A stretch of 64,000 bases of DNA, from positions 7,933,642-7,997,641 of the forward strand of contig NW_004955476.1 in the NCBI RefSeq assembly GCF_000276665.1, read 5' to 3'. Origin of the DNA: Chinchilla lanigera. Its lineage: Eukaryota > Chordata > Mammalia > Rodentia > Chinchillidae. Positions 32,748-44,245 of the stretch are shown piece after piece. Under the pieces are notes generated by a model. That model was not told the DNA's origin. It searched no databases and worked only from the letters and a program-made list of their open reading frames with translations. The position numbers were made by a program, and so were the translations under genes. The number at the start of each line of letters is the position of its first letter. Position 1 is the stretch's first letter.

Positions 32748-32839
32748 AGTGGCCATTTTTGAACAGATATGACAAAATTGATCGCCAGACTTGGAAGCTT
32801 GAGGAACTCAAGGATTCCACCATGAACCCTTATCGTATG
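32748..32839 (+). CDS. Candidate internal coding exon (unrecognised protein)
   Basis: A pyrimidine tract and CAAAAG acceptor precede an open frame that includes NRYDKIDRQTWKLEELKDS and then TMNPYRM. A GCAAGT immediately after 32839 would be a GC-AG donor. The frame stays open from about 32726 to 32911 but has no ATG near its start. The peptide is hydrophilic and of ordinary composition, unlike the low-complexity frames elsewhere. I do not recognise the protein. A 92-base exon with a rare donor type is plausible but unproven, and chance is the leading alternative. Confidence 0.25.
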
Positions 32840-32999
32840 GCAAGTACTGCTCCATTAGCCTGCAATCTACTTTCAATCCATTTCTCCGGGGGCAGTTGTC
32901 CAGTATCATGATCCATGAGACTGGTATTTACCACAAGCCCAGTTCACATTGCTGGATGCAACCAAAGATATAAACAATTCAAGTTAATGTTTATGAGCA

Positions 33000-33215
33000 C
33001 AGGCTATAGAGGGGAATCCATCTATAACCTGGGGGTCCAGGTCTATCTCTAGCTGTGGGGCCATAAGCAACTAACATAAGCAATGGAATCCTGACTTTTC
33101 AATTACAAATTAGGGATCATTTCAACCTCATATAAATATCAATAAGTGTTACTTGAAGTGACATATCTACAGCTCACAAAAGTGCCTGATGGAATAGGCT
33201 TTGCATAAATGATAG
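33000..33215 (-). repeat. MIR SINE, decayed
   Basis: GGGGTCCAGGTCTATCTC, AGCTGTGGGGCCATAAGC, CAATTACAAATTAGGGATCA and GATGGAATAGG follow the reverse-complement MIR order (the TGTGTGACC-type, then ATGGGGAT-type blocks). Confidence 0.55.
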
Positions 33216-33486
33216 CTGTTGTCTATGTATATGTATATGTTTGTTTCTCCCACAAGGCTCTGAGAATCTTATGCCAGCTTTCCAGGTAGATGCCCTTTCC
33301 CCTGCCTACAAATAATGCTCTGAACCTGATGTTGTACTTTGCCATTAAATAAATAAACTGTATCCTCTGTTTCATCTATGCTCTGATCAGCTCTATTTGC
33401 CATGGTGTAAAATAGGGACATTCTCCCTAAACATGTGATAAGGTCACATATTTTAAGGTCTAAACCTTGGAACATATGCTCGGGGC

Positions 33487-33507
33487 AAAAAAAAAAAAAA
33501 AAAAAAA
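33487..33507 (+). repeat. Poly(A) run of 21
   Basis: An uninterrupted A21 follows GCTCGGGGC. It could be the tail of a retroposed sequence lying to its left (about 33240-33486). However, I find no AATAAA at the expected 10-30 bases upstream and I cannot identify the source. Confidence 0.9.
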
Positions 33508-34984
33508 TGAGTGCTGGATGTTGATGTTGGCGTCAAGGAGGAATTCAGCAAATATATCTCACACTTCTCTGATAAGCAATTAAAAAGCCAAGTCCATCAC
33601 CAAAGTAATGGAAAAGTAAAACCCCCGTCAAATGCCAGTATGTTTTTTCTTTGATCTGTTGCATATCATCTTCTCCTGGCTGGAGCTGCTCACCAGCTAT
33701 CTGGCAAGCAATGCTTTTGCTCTCAAAGATGAACAGGTGCAGTGCTTTCTTCCACAGGGAGGGCAAAGATTAATGAAGTGTGTGTAAATGCTAGGAATAT
33801 GAGAGACAACAGTCAGCCTTTTAATTATACCTTAATTAACACTGATACAATGCACTAAGTAACCCTCAGCAGCACATTTTTCACTTACTTGTCAATCATT
33901 TTCTTAAAGGCAGATGTACAACTATACCAAAAACATCCCTCCTTTGCGGTTCGGGAAGGATCCCAGAACTACATGAGGCCAACTAGGATGTCATCATGCT
34001 ACTTGTCTTAGAGTAGGTTGTCAGGGAAGAAAAAAAGAATACAAAACACTCAAACTGCAAATAAATTTGTTGAAGTCATACCAGTCTTTCTGATACTCCA
34101 CCATGACGAATTATATATGGAACTTCCCAACATTTTACATCCCTGATATATTACACTGTCTTTCTTTATTTAAACATTTTTCTACACTAGAACAAATTTT
34201 TGCATTGTCTTCACATTGTTCAAAAGTCAGGTCTGATTCACTGGATCCTCATATATTTATCCACTCTCATTTGGTCATGTTTGTTTATGTTTCCATGTCC
34301 CATTTATTTCTGTTCAAATACTGATCATGATCACTCATTCATACTTAGATGGATCTGGATATCTCGTTAGTTTGAGTCTTGGAGGTTAATGATGAATATT
34401 ACTTATCTCTGTATCTCCCCAGTGTTGTTGATATCTAAATATTCACAGTTGTTGATGTCTAAATATCCTTAAATCATTTCTGTCATATAAGTAAATAAGT
34501 AAAAATTAATAGATTATAATAATGTATGAAGACACGATTTAAATCAATAGTATTTTTCTCTCTCTGTTAGATTCAACCACCCACACAAAGTAATGAAAAT
34601 CACATTTCACAGAATATTGTCTCTTGCAATACCTAAATTGGAGAAAGAGTGTTCACCACTGAAACTGTAACCTCATCCACACAGCTGAGGACTGAGAACT
34701 CCTTCCATTCTGTTTAGCGTGACAAATCATTTTGGGTGCCTAATGGCTAAAATTTTTCTTAAATGCCATAATTAAGCAAGAGTAAGAAAGGAGAGCCAGA
34801 TGTTATGAAAGAGATTTACACTCTCAGCACTTTTCTCAACACTCCCTGCCTTGAGAAATACTGTTCTATATCACTGGGTCACCTGCTCTATCACTTGTTT
34901 ATTTGTTTATACTTTTCTCCAGTTTTGGATTTCAGCTTCACTGTATTATTGAGACCAAGCATCTATTATGTGTTTTACATCCAA
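33508..34984. other. Unassigned stretch
   Basis: The minus frame 33545-33766 (73 codons) and plus frame 34103-34324 have no recognised domain or splice support. Nothing else is seen. Confidence 0.4.
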
Positions 34985-35034
34985 CCATCCATCCATCCAT
35001 CCATCCATCCATCCATCCATCCATCCATTCATCC
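34985..35034 (+). repeat. (CATC)n microsatellite
   Basis: About a dozen CATC units with one CATT interruption. The frame at 34805-35062 turns this into an IHPS repeat peptide and is an artefact. Confidence 0.95.
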
Positions 35035-35092
35035 AACCACTGCCTATGTTGAGAATATGTAGTATATTTTTCACTCATCTATTCACTTTTGG

Positions 35093-35180
35093 GAGACTGG
35101 AGTCAAAGATTTTCATTTACGTACATCAGAGCATCTAGTACATAGTAGGCTTTCAATAAATATTTGGGAATTAAAACAAA
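35093..35180 (+). repeat. L2 LINE 3' terminus
   Basis: AGCATCTAGTACATAGTAGG followed by CTTTCAATAAATATTTGGG is the hallmark 3' end of L2. Confidence 0.8.
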
Positions 35181-36840
35181 TAGATAAATGGTTATTTACC
35201 TTAAACAGGGGCTTTCAGTTGTGGCTCTATTTAGCTGCCACAGTAACAGACTTTGTGTAGAAGCTTTGTCTCCTAGTCAGTGATAATCAGTTTGTTTAAA
35301 AATATAACCAGGTGTATAAGAAAGGATTCCAGAGCTTGGCTGTGTGCTGGTCCCTCATCTTTCTTGTCACTCCTGAACTGAGTTTATAAGGAGCCTAGTG
35401 TTCCCAGTGCTGTGTCACGCGGTAGCTCCCTTGATTTATGAGGACAACCCAACTCAAAGCAGATGTCCTTGATGGATGGAACACATGCACAAATATGAAG
35501 CCTCTCCTTTGGACATAAAGGTAAAAGAAACTTTCACCTCTCCATTGTGGGAACCCTTTTACCAGGAGGTGACATTTTATAGCACAACACTTCTATTTCA
35601 TGTATGTGGAGACTTTAAGAGAGACTTCTTAGACCATTTAGAAAACTCTGGTTTTGGGTGTCTTTGTATGAATAGCTATGGAATTTGATAAATCACGAGT
35701 CCTGTGATGTTTCATATCACTTGTAAGTTTGGGTTTGGAAACTTACCATATAAGTTGTGCTTACTTCTTGTGCATTTGGGTTGCTCCATCTAGGTGAATA
35801 GCACTCTGAGATTCTAGTTACAATAATTTTAGTCAGTGGAGTCACTGATTATTAAAACTATTTCTTTTACTCTCATAACAGAATAAGAGAACCTCAAGGA
35901 TGTGGTATGTGAGGTATTTCTCTTCACCTCCCCATTTCCTTAGTGCATTGTACCAGATGTTTGTTTGGTATTTAATGAATAAATTGGAAAACATTTCAAT
36001 TTTGCATATAGTTCTATACTTTCATCTCCTGTCATACACTCATGAGTACTCACAGAAATCCTTCTGGGTCTGAAGGAAATTCCTGAATGCTAGATTACTG
36101 TACATTCATTCTCTGTACCCTACTATCAATTGCTAATTCCTTATATACAATTCTAAGTGACATTTTCCATTTAAAATTGTGACTAATAGTGACATCTCCA
36201 TTCTTTAGTCAGTTCCATGCAACTAAAAATTAGAGAACTATTTTGATATCTCAGTGCCTTGGAAGAGCAGTAGTAATTCCTTCTGCGCAGCAGAGTTGTA
36301 CAGTGGGAAGGAACTTGGTTGCTGACATCGGGCTGACAGATGGCAAGATTTGCTGACAAATCAGACATGATATGAAAAGACAGTAGAGTTGCAAGTTATT
36401 TCGGAATGGAGGTGTCCCTTGCAAACATGAAGGGGCCACAGGAAGGCCAGTGTCTTATAGCTATCTAATTATTTGTGAAAGTTAGACATTAGATGCCTCA
36501 CAGACATCCAAATTAGGGGTGTTAACTAGGTAGTTGTATATGTGTTTGAAAATCAGAAGCCAGGCTTTCCACAAAAGATAAAAACTGGGAGGGAAAATGG
36601 CATTCCAAAGATGGAATCAAACATCTCACCACCCTCAGAGGTCGTCACTGGTTATTGTTGATATCATCGTGACCATCACCTGTCCCCAACATCAGGCTTA
36701 TGATAGCCTAATTTTCTCTTGTGAGGGCATTAGAACCAAAACTCTCTTTGGAGATACGGTCTACTGTAGAGGTTTCGCTATTCAAAATTATTTCTATTTA
36801 GATAATTAAGATAAAGCCGAGACAAAGGTGGATGAGTGAT
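35181..36840. other. Unassigned stretch
   Basis: Unique, AT-rich DNA. Overlapping minus frames at 36183-36439 and plus frames at 35476-35688 and 36597-36809 lack known motifs. Confidence 0.45.
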
Positions 36841-37330
36841 GCAGAGTACAGCAATTCTGTAAAACATTGCTGGCAGAAGAAAAAAGATTTTGGGGTTGAT
36901 TCAAATATTTTTAGGCCTACGGGTCTTTTGAGCCCATTTGCAAATCTGATTAAGAATAGTTAGAATAAATTAAAGCTAAACAACAAAATAAACCCTTTCA
37001 TGTCCCAGGGAGAGATGGTTTGAGTAATTAAGGGCAGGCCTGCACTTCTAGTTCATTAGCATAATATTTGCATTCCATATTAGAACTGTGCTAATCTCAC
37101 AATTGATTTTGCTGCTCACAATTCCCTTTCTTAGTCACTGATATTGAAAATGAGTCAGAATCCCCACGTTGTAACAAGCTCCCAGCAAAATGGAGCCAAC
37201 TGCGCCACTGTTCAAAACAGATCCATCCACCTGGTCATTTCTGGTAAGCACAGGTATCAGTGCAAGCCAGCAGCGGTCTACAGGTCTAACTCTGCGTGGA
37301 ATGGAAGTGCAAGTGCCCGCCCCTGATGTC
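36841..37330. promoter_or_regulatory. Candidate conserved noncoding element (enhancer-like)
   Basis: This is a repeat-free stretch with clustered homeodomain/POU-type motifs: ATTTGCAAAT at 36936-36945, TAATTA at 37025-37030, ATTTGCAT octamer at 37066-37073 and CAATTGATTT near 37100. Such clusters are common in developmental enhancers, but short AT-rich motifs also arise by chance. Conservation cannot be judged from one genome. Confidence 0.25.
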
Positions 37331-39539
37331 AGAGTTAACTAGTCTTGTCCACGAGACTCCCACTTAGTTTTAACAAATAGTTCTACAAATATACTATTAT
37401 TACTGATATTAGTACATTTATTTTAAATGAGTTGGCTTCCACTATGCCATGTACCATACTCTGGGGATGTTATTTTAATTAATATTAATGATGACCTTAT
37501 ATGGAAGCCATTACCCTGCTTTAGCAACGAAGATACTAAAAATGCGAGAGCTGAGAGCAGGGACCCTCCAGGCGTGTTAGGATCAGCCAGTGTGGAGTGA
37601 AGCATGAACAGCTGCATTGCTAAGGAATTCCCATCTCTATGGAAATCGGGCTCAAATTTGCCTGCTGAAAGGATGCTGCTTAGAACTTACTTATAGCATA
37701 ATTTTGACAGCGTGTGTCTCATGGCAGAAAAGTTTTGCTTTGAAACAACTGAGCTCCCTTCCCTGGAACCTATCTCACGCAATGAAGCATGCAAGGGCGA
37801 GCAGCCCAGTGCACGTTTCTGCATGTGAGCCTGTGACTATGGTCCAGCCCTGGGAAGCCACATGTCTCCTGTGTGTTCCTCTTTCTGGGTCCCGATCTTG
37901 GTTTTAAAACCTGTTTTCCTGATCATAGCAAAGACTATGAAATTCAGTGTCCTTGCCCAATCTCTAAGAATGCAATCCACAGGTCTGCCTAGATTGCTCA
38001 TGGAATATACGCCACCCCTCCCACCCCTTCCTCCTCTGCATTGTAGATTAATTATCACACACCAGGTGTGCTGGAGTAGGAGCCTGCCTGCTTCTGTCCT
38101 CTCACTTCCCACCCCAGTCCGCATGTTGGCTTTCTCACTTACGTTCTCACTCCAGCCATTTATTATTTGCCGCGTGACCTTTAAGTCCACCTCCTTTCCT
38201 CTTTGCCAAAGATTTTCCACATCTCACCCCCAACAGTAAATCTTCAGCAGTGCAGCCCTGTGATAATCCTCCTTATCTGAGGAATGGAGAAACTTCCATG
38301 TCTTTCATTCACGAACCAAACATAGACATTTTCCTTAGTGAAAGTATCTGTAGAAGTTTTCTATGAAATTTTTCCTTCTACAACTATGTATGTCACAGCT
38401 GGGTTATGTTAGGCCTAGAATGTACCTTAGGTTTTCTCTGGTTTTATTAAAACCTAGTATTCTCCAAAGACAGTAAAACACAGATCATCCAGTGGGTTTC
38501 AATCCCTCCTTCACTACTGACCGGTTCTATTTTCCTGTTAGGAATTACCAACATCTTAGTATCCTTTGACTTGCTTTAACATCTGTAACACAATAGTGTG
38601 AAATGTAACTGAATACCAGTATCATTGCAAAGATTAAATCTGAGAGAAGAAAGCTATGTGCCTCCAAGTGCAAGTTCATGCAAAAGAGTGAAACTATGGT
38701 GGGAAACAAAATTTTAACAGCACAGATTACTAGTATAACTGCTGACTACAGATACATTGCAGGTCTAATTCAGTACTCTTTGACTTATACAGAAATCAAG
38801 GGATTTAACATCTTCGACCATGATAACCATGCTATGAAGAGGGCAGGTTTTTCTCAACATAGTAGGACATTTGCATACTTTTTTTCTGGTCTATTCCATT
38901 AAGGTGATACCAGTGGAGGAACTATCACCACAGAGCACTCCAAACTTATTAAATTCAGATGAGGTTCAGGACAAGATGGTCCCAAATGTGAACCCTGAAC
39001 TGGACCGGTTGACAGAGTGGTGGAGACTGTGGGCATCCAGAGAGCCACTGCAGCCGCATGTCCACCTTCTTAGGGTGTTCAATTCATCGACTGAAGCTGC
39101 CCTGCTCTCTGCTCTGAGGCAGAACAAAGAGACAGGAAAGAGTGCTTCCTACTATCACGCAGACTTCCTTTCACATAATTCAGTGCTCCGATTGCCAGAT
39201 TCACGTAATCACCTTTAATTATAGGCACCTTCGAAACAGAACTTCTCATCATCTTGTAATTATTATCTACCTTCTTTGGTCTCTCAAAATCTTTGATTCT
39301 CCTTCCCAAGTGGGGCAGTTAATATCATCCTCAGTGCCTCTCCCCTTCTCAGTTAATCAAATGTAATATTTAGTGTGGATTATTTCTAGAGTTTTTAGTT
39401 CATTTTTATATGTCTATCTATAAAACCACTGTGATAAATTCATTCCTTTATTGTCCAGCACTGAGATACTGCAATTAAAACTAAATTTTCTAGATGCAAT
39501 TCTGTTTTTTTCTAAATTGTCACACATTTTTTCCCTAAA
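37331..39539. other. Unassigned stretch with several chance-length frames
   Basis: Opposing frames at 37837-38220 (minus) and 37862-38239 (plus) overlap almost fully, which argues against both. The 115-codon plus frame at 38871-39218 is in a moderately GC-rich patch and has normal-looking composition (for example VNPELDRLTEWWRLW). It has no recognised domain, and its initiator context is poor. A decayed MIR may lie near 38600-38670. Confidence 0.35.
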
Positions 39540-39665
39540 ATAGGGTTGATCATATCACCTTTTGAAAAATATTCATGACTGACTTTGTCTTTTGGGATGA
39601 ATCTTACTTTTTTGTTAGCTAGGATGGTCCTTTATAGTCTGGCTCAGTATAAAAAACTGTCCTTG
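39540..39665 (+). repeat. L2 LINE fragment
   Basis: GGGTTGATCATATCACC, GGGATGAATCTTAC and ATGGTCCTTTATAGTCTGGC follow the plus-strand L2 3' region (the part preceding the CAGGGCCTTTGC-type block). Confidence 0.5.
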
Positions 39666-39758
39666 GCAATGTTACATAAGCATTAACAAAGAATTCTGAG
39701 CTGAATCCAGAATACTAGGAATCAAGGATGTGCACATCAGTTTTGTTTATTTTTTTTT

Positions 39759-39808
39759 AGCCTTTATAATGTGTAGGATACATAGCCTTTATAATGTGTA
39801 AGATACAT
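39759..39808 (+). repeat. 25-bp tandem duplication, two copies
   Basis: AGCCTTTATAATGTGTAGGA and its five following bases are repeated immediately with one G to A change. Confidence 0.95.
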
Positions 39809-40439
39809 AGCTTTTTATCCGAAAATATAACCTTGAACCAAAGAACAACAACAATTCAGAGCTTGAAAGTTTTCTTGGGTAACTGCTGAATGGCACTGCC
39901 ATTCAAAAAGAAAATAAGGTCTACACTAGTTGCTTGAGGGAAGTTGTATGGATACAAATGTCTTTGTATTTCTCTATCAAGTGTTCTTATTGAATTTCAT
40001 GAGATATATACTTTTGGTGGTGGAAAGAATTTTAAATTCATTTGACTATCTGGTAAAATTATAACAAAGCACAGAAAATTTCTATGAGTGGTACTTGATA
40101 ACAAAAGGAAACTTCTTAGCGTTAGGGAATTATTTGGGTTTAAGAATTGCTAGATAAAATATCAAAGGAAAGAACAGTTTCTTGGCCTGCTTCTGTGAGA
40201 ACTTCTGGGTGAAGACATTTGCAAAGACTTCTGAAAACATTCATTAGAAGTGAATCATAGTGTACTTTCTTCAAATAGTTCTCCATTCAAATGACACTTA
40301 ATTCATAGTTTATAAATTCAGGGCCAAATAGTGACATGATCCACATTCCATGAGGAGGATCAATAATTTATAAGATGCTCTAGGCTTCCTGAAAGGAGAG
40401 TATATTATGTCTACACATCTGATAGCAGGAGAACTGAAA
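39809..40439. other. Unassigned stretch
   Basis: AT-rich unique sequence. Nothing recognised. Confidence 0.5.
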
Positions 40440-40960
40440 TGGTGAGACTGTCAGGATGACTTTGATGTCTCATAAACAAAGATTCTAATGAACGCTGACT
40501 CATTTTCTCTCCATGTGATCTTATGAAAGAAAAATTTTGTTTGGGTCTCGGGATCTCAGGCATGTGATCCTGAGATTTCATTCCAACATTTTCTCATTTT
40601 TGTAGTGGAAATATTTTTATTCTTCAGATTTCAGCCTCATTAAATTTGCAAGCTATGAAGACACATAAATAGCATTTCGTGCATTTCTGTGTGAGACCGT
40701 CTCAGTAATTTCGGGAGGCTTTCGCCAATTTACCACTCCACAGCATCCAGAGTGGGAAATGCGCCCCTTGCAAATCAGCTAACTGCTAATGTTGGATTCC
40801 ACCGAGAACGCACTCGCCAATATGTTCCCAAGTGGAGAGAACACATTTTCCTAAAAGATATAAACCATGATTCAATTCCTCTGTAAAGTTATTTGCTGTG
40901 GGGAAAGTGCCACCTTCCCTCCTTTCTTATAACAGAGAGTGGAGTATTTAGATTTTCCAT
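40440..40960. promoter_or_regulatory. Candidate conserved noncoding element
   Basis: This is repeat-free sequence with scattered retained CpGs (TTTCGTGC, TTTCGGGAGG, CTTTCGCC, ATGCGCCCC, CACCGAGAACGCACTCGCC) and a short palindromic stretch around 40550-40580. CpGs kept without a CpG-island density can mark selection or low methylation. This is inference only. Confidence 0.2.
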
Positions 40961-42777
40961 TTTTTGAGTATGTTTCTGATATTGAGAATTACATCTTTGA
41001 TCAGGTGTGTTTAAAGTCTTTTAGGTCAATAGAAAAGCAGGAAGCAGTTGAGAGAGCTGTTGAGGAAAAGCTTATGCCTCACGGTACCCAATTAAAGGAG
41101 AAGTATATTATATAATGCTTCTTCAGAAACATCTCAGGTAAGATGAGAGACATAGATCTGAACACAGGAAATGGATGAGTGAACATAAGAACAGTAAGTA
41201 AATATCCCCAAGGCAAAAGCAATAGGAATGGCTACAGAATGTGTAAAAAGATTCCTAGCATTCATTGAATAGGTTTCTGCTTCCTAGGTGAGAAGTTTTA
41301 GTTTCTAACCCAGTTGCTTTTTCCTTCATCCCATCCAGAATTTTTTTTAATTTTAATATGAAAAACAATTTTTCTCTTTTTTAAATGTTCCCTTCCTGCC
41401 TCAATCTTCACAGGAATTAAAATTCTTAAACTCTTTCTACTTCCTCCAGTCTACAGAAAAAGTAAAGTTTATGCCTGGCTTTTCCTGGGTGGGACATGGA
41501 GAAAAGTTGTTGGCTCTATCTCTCTGATCATTTGCATATGCATCTGTATGTACACAAAATGCCAGTGGTTCTCTAGAGTATTAAATTCAGTAGGGTAGGG
41601 AAGGAAGTGTTTCTAGTAATTCTCCAAATAAAAATTGGAAACCCAGCAAACTATGTCCACAGTCCACATCTGCAGCATGAGTATGAAGAATTCCTGCATC
41701 TTTTGAAAAGGAAGTACTCTAGTGGACAACTGAGTGTTCCCCGACCATTAGAATGGGAATCCCCATTCTAAACACTGTGGTGGGATCACAGTGACCAAAA
41801 TAACATTATCAGAGACAACCCTATCTGTCAATATGAATTCCATTAGATGTTTAACATTCTAGAGGCCCCCAAAATTCTGTGAGACAGAAGAGCTGAGGAC
41901 TGGTAATGATGATTTGAACAAGAACATGGAGATGCATGATTTGGGGTTAGAGAACAAACTGTCCTACAGTGTCCTAAGAGAACTTGATGTCTTATCACAA
42001 AAAGCAGCTCCAAACTCGCCACCTAGTATCAGAACCAATCAGAGTTGAAGTAGTTTTTGTTTTCTAGTGTTTTGCTTTCTGATGGCATTTTTAAATTTAG
42101 TAACACATCATTCCTTGATTCAACCTGCTCTTTTAAAACTAGACATACCTTCTTAAAATAACAGGTGTGGAACTCCTGACTTACCTGGTCTGGGAAATTT
42201 ATTTGCCTTTACTGAGCCAGTATTTTTGTCCATCAAGTGGAAAAGGCAGCTCTTCTCCTGGGGTTTGTCAAGAAGGGTGGACATGGTGACATACCCATGA
42301 TTCTGCCTTGTGTCATCTTGGTGATAACTGGACCACATCTTCTATACAGATGTGGAGGTTGGGAAGCTACCTCATGTCTGAACTCTGAGCGACTCACAGT
42401 CCATGTGAATGAATTTCTTCTTTGGTTTCCATCCTATGAGCCTATTCAGTGTCTATTCTTAATATTGTCATTACTTCTACACACTCATCATTTGGGTGGT
42501 TCCTTTAACTTGGGGACATTCCAAATAATATCACAATTGTAGTTTTGTAATAGGGTTTCTTTGAACTTGGTGGCTATTGACTGATTTGGTCAGGTTTTTA
42601 ATCTGTTTTAAATTGACTACAGTATCTCTCTTGAGCCACAGGCAAAATCTCATTCACACAATATCAGTTCCTTAATTTCACTCCATTCTACAAAGTTATG
42701 CTGGAAAATAAGACCAATGGGCACAACATTCGGGATACTCATGGTCTTTCTCAGGAACCTCCCTCTCATAAGACAGG
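40961..42777. other. Unassigned stretch
   Basis: It includes a perfect small inverted repeat at 41748-41771. The 101-codon plus frame at 42237-42542 has no recognised motif. No repeat family is called. Confidence 0.4.
41748..41771. repeat. 24-bp perfect inverted repeat
   Basis: Arms TTAGAATGGG and CCCATTCTAA are exact complements around a four-base loop. No run of T follows, and a terminator reading would not apply in a vertebrate. Confidence 0.9.
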
Positions 42778-42889
42778 TGAGGTGGTTCCCACCTGTAGTT
42801 CTAGCACTCTAGAAGGACCACAGGTTTGAACCAAGCCTGGACAACTTAGCAACTGAGACCTCAACTGAAAAATACATAATAAAGATAGA

Positions 42890-42928
<39 letters not shown>

Positions 42929-42995
42929 ATGGCCCAAGGATGCAGCTCAGTGTAAAGGTTCTGGATTACATCTTCAGTACCACAAAACAGACAAA
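42778..42995 (+). mobile_element. B1-dID composite SINE with (AAAT)n linker
   Basis: The B1-like left part is GTGGTTCCCACCTGTAG, GGTTTGAACCAAGCCTGG and AACTTAGCAACTGAGACC. The linker has expanded into (AAAT)n at 42887-42930. The ID-like right part (CCCAAGGATGCAGCTCAGTG, ATCTTCAGTACCACAAAAC) follows. Confidence 0.85.
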
Positions 42996-43689
42996 CAAAG
43001 AAGCAAATCCCATTCTCTTACATGGAGAGGGGAACTGAGGTCATTATTTGGGTACATTGAGTCCCAGCGGTACTTGGGACTTAGATCAGCAGCAGCACCT
43101 CTGATAGCTTGGCTAATAGCTTGGTTAATAGCTGTTGTTCTGGGCTGGCTGGTGTCTGTTTGGATAAAGGGACACATCATGGAGCACGCATCTTCACACT
43201 CTTATTCATCTCATTATAAGTGACACTTGCAAATGTGAAGAAGGGGCCCACTTACAAAGTGTTCATGACACACTCCTTTCCTCCATCGTCCCACACCCGC
43301 CCACCCTGACATTTCCCGTCCAAACCATGGAGTAATCCTGCTCCCCCTCCTATGTTTGCCACACGTTCTTTCAGGTCAGTGCACAGATGCTTTTACTTCT
43401 CTGAGTTTGAGAAAATAAATCAGACTCCCACATCCTCTATAAAAGATTATGCAAGGTCATGACAATAACAACTCTTTCCTCCTGGGCTAAAAAGGAATAA
43501 TTTTGCTTCTTACAATGGATGTTATATAGTGTTTGTCTTAAAATATTTCTTAGGTAAAACAAAATTAAAGAAAAGTAGACTGGGATTTCATTGTCCTTCA
43601 TGAATTCAAAATGGCCTGCTAAAATGACCTGAGCCATCACCTCTGAAGACTAGAGGCTTCCTCTGTGTGCGGTAACCTTTGGACCAGGC
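42996..43689. other. Unassigned stretch
   Basis: Nothing recognised apart from ordinary unique sequence. The 68-codon minus frame at 42974-43180 overlaps the SINE end and is not supported. Confidence 0.4.
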
Positions 43690-43875
43690 TGTTCTTCGCC
43701 CTGGCTGCACAAAAGAATCATCCGTATAACCTTATTGTATTCTAATTTCTGGCCATCACTCCTCCATGTTATGCTTGAGTCCTCAGCATGAGGATTTTTT
43801 TTTTGGACATTTAAATATGTGACCAGGGCCAAAAATTAGCGATCTAGATAGGACACAGAGGTTGAGAACCATCCT
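43690..43875. repeat. MER5A hAT-type DNA transposon fossil
   Basis: TCTTCGCCCTGGCTGCACAA, AAGAATCATCCG and the terminal GAGGTTGAGAACCATCC match the palindromic ends of MER5A, a non-autonomous hAT-Charlie element of mammals. Because the termini are inverted repeats the strand is left open. Confidence 0.75.
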
Positions 43876-43883
43876 TAAAATTG

Positions 43884-44022
43884 TAGTACTCTGGGAGGCT
43901 GAGGCAGGAGGATTGCAAGTTGAAGTCTAAGTGGGCAAAGGAGTGACTTAGCAATACTCTGTTTCAAAAATTTGAGAGGGGGTGTGGATACAACTCAGTG
44001 CCAAGGCCCGGGATTCATTCTT

Positions 44023-44028
<6 letters not shown>
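43884..44028 (+). mobile_element. B1-dID composite SINE
   Basis: CTGGGAGGCTGAGGCAGGAG and GATTGCAAGTTGAAGTC are B1. GGGGGTGTGGATACAACTCAG and GGCCCGGGATTCATTC are ID-like. A (CA)n tail follows. Confidence 0.85.

Positions 44029-44070
<42 letters not shown>
44029..44070 (+). repeat. (CA)n microsatellite
   Basis: About 21 uninterrupted CA units grow from the A-rich tail of the preceding SINE, a common microsatellite birthplace. Confidence 0.95.
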
Positions 44071-44072
<2 letters not shown>

Positions 44073-44099
44073 GGAGCTGCTCATCAGACAGCTTGAATG

Positions 44100-44245
44100 T
44101 TGGCACTGAGCTCTTTCATCAGATATTAGATCCCAGATAAGTGTTTAACTTTCTTCTGCTTCAGTCTCTCCATCTACAGAATGGCTTGACAACATTTAAA
44201 AGTTGCCATGGAAACTGAGTAAGAAAACACATGTAGAATTTTTTA
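44100..44245 (-). repeat. MIR SINE
   Basis: AGTGTTTAACTTTCTTCTGC, TTCAGTCTCTCCATCTACAG and AATGGCTTGACAAC follow the reverse-complement MIR (CTGTGCCTCAGTTTCCTCATCTGTAAAATGG order). Confidence 0.75.

Noticed and set aside
34805..35062. Plus frame with IHPS repeats
   Set aside because: It is created by the (CATC)n microsatellite.
37837..38239. Opposed 127- and 125-codon frames
   Set aside because: They overlap almost completely on opposite strands and neither shows a known motif, which suggests a stop-poor stretch.
38871..39218. 115-codon plus frame with normal composition
   Set aside because: No recognised domain, poor start context and no clear splice borders. Kept only as part of the unassigned stretch.
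41748..41771. Rho-independent terminator
   Set aside because: The hairpin lacks a T-run, and intrinsic terminators of this type do not apply to vertebrate DNA.
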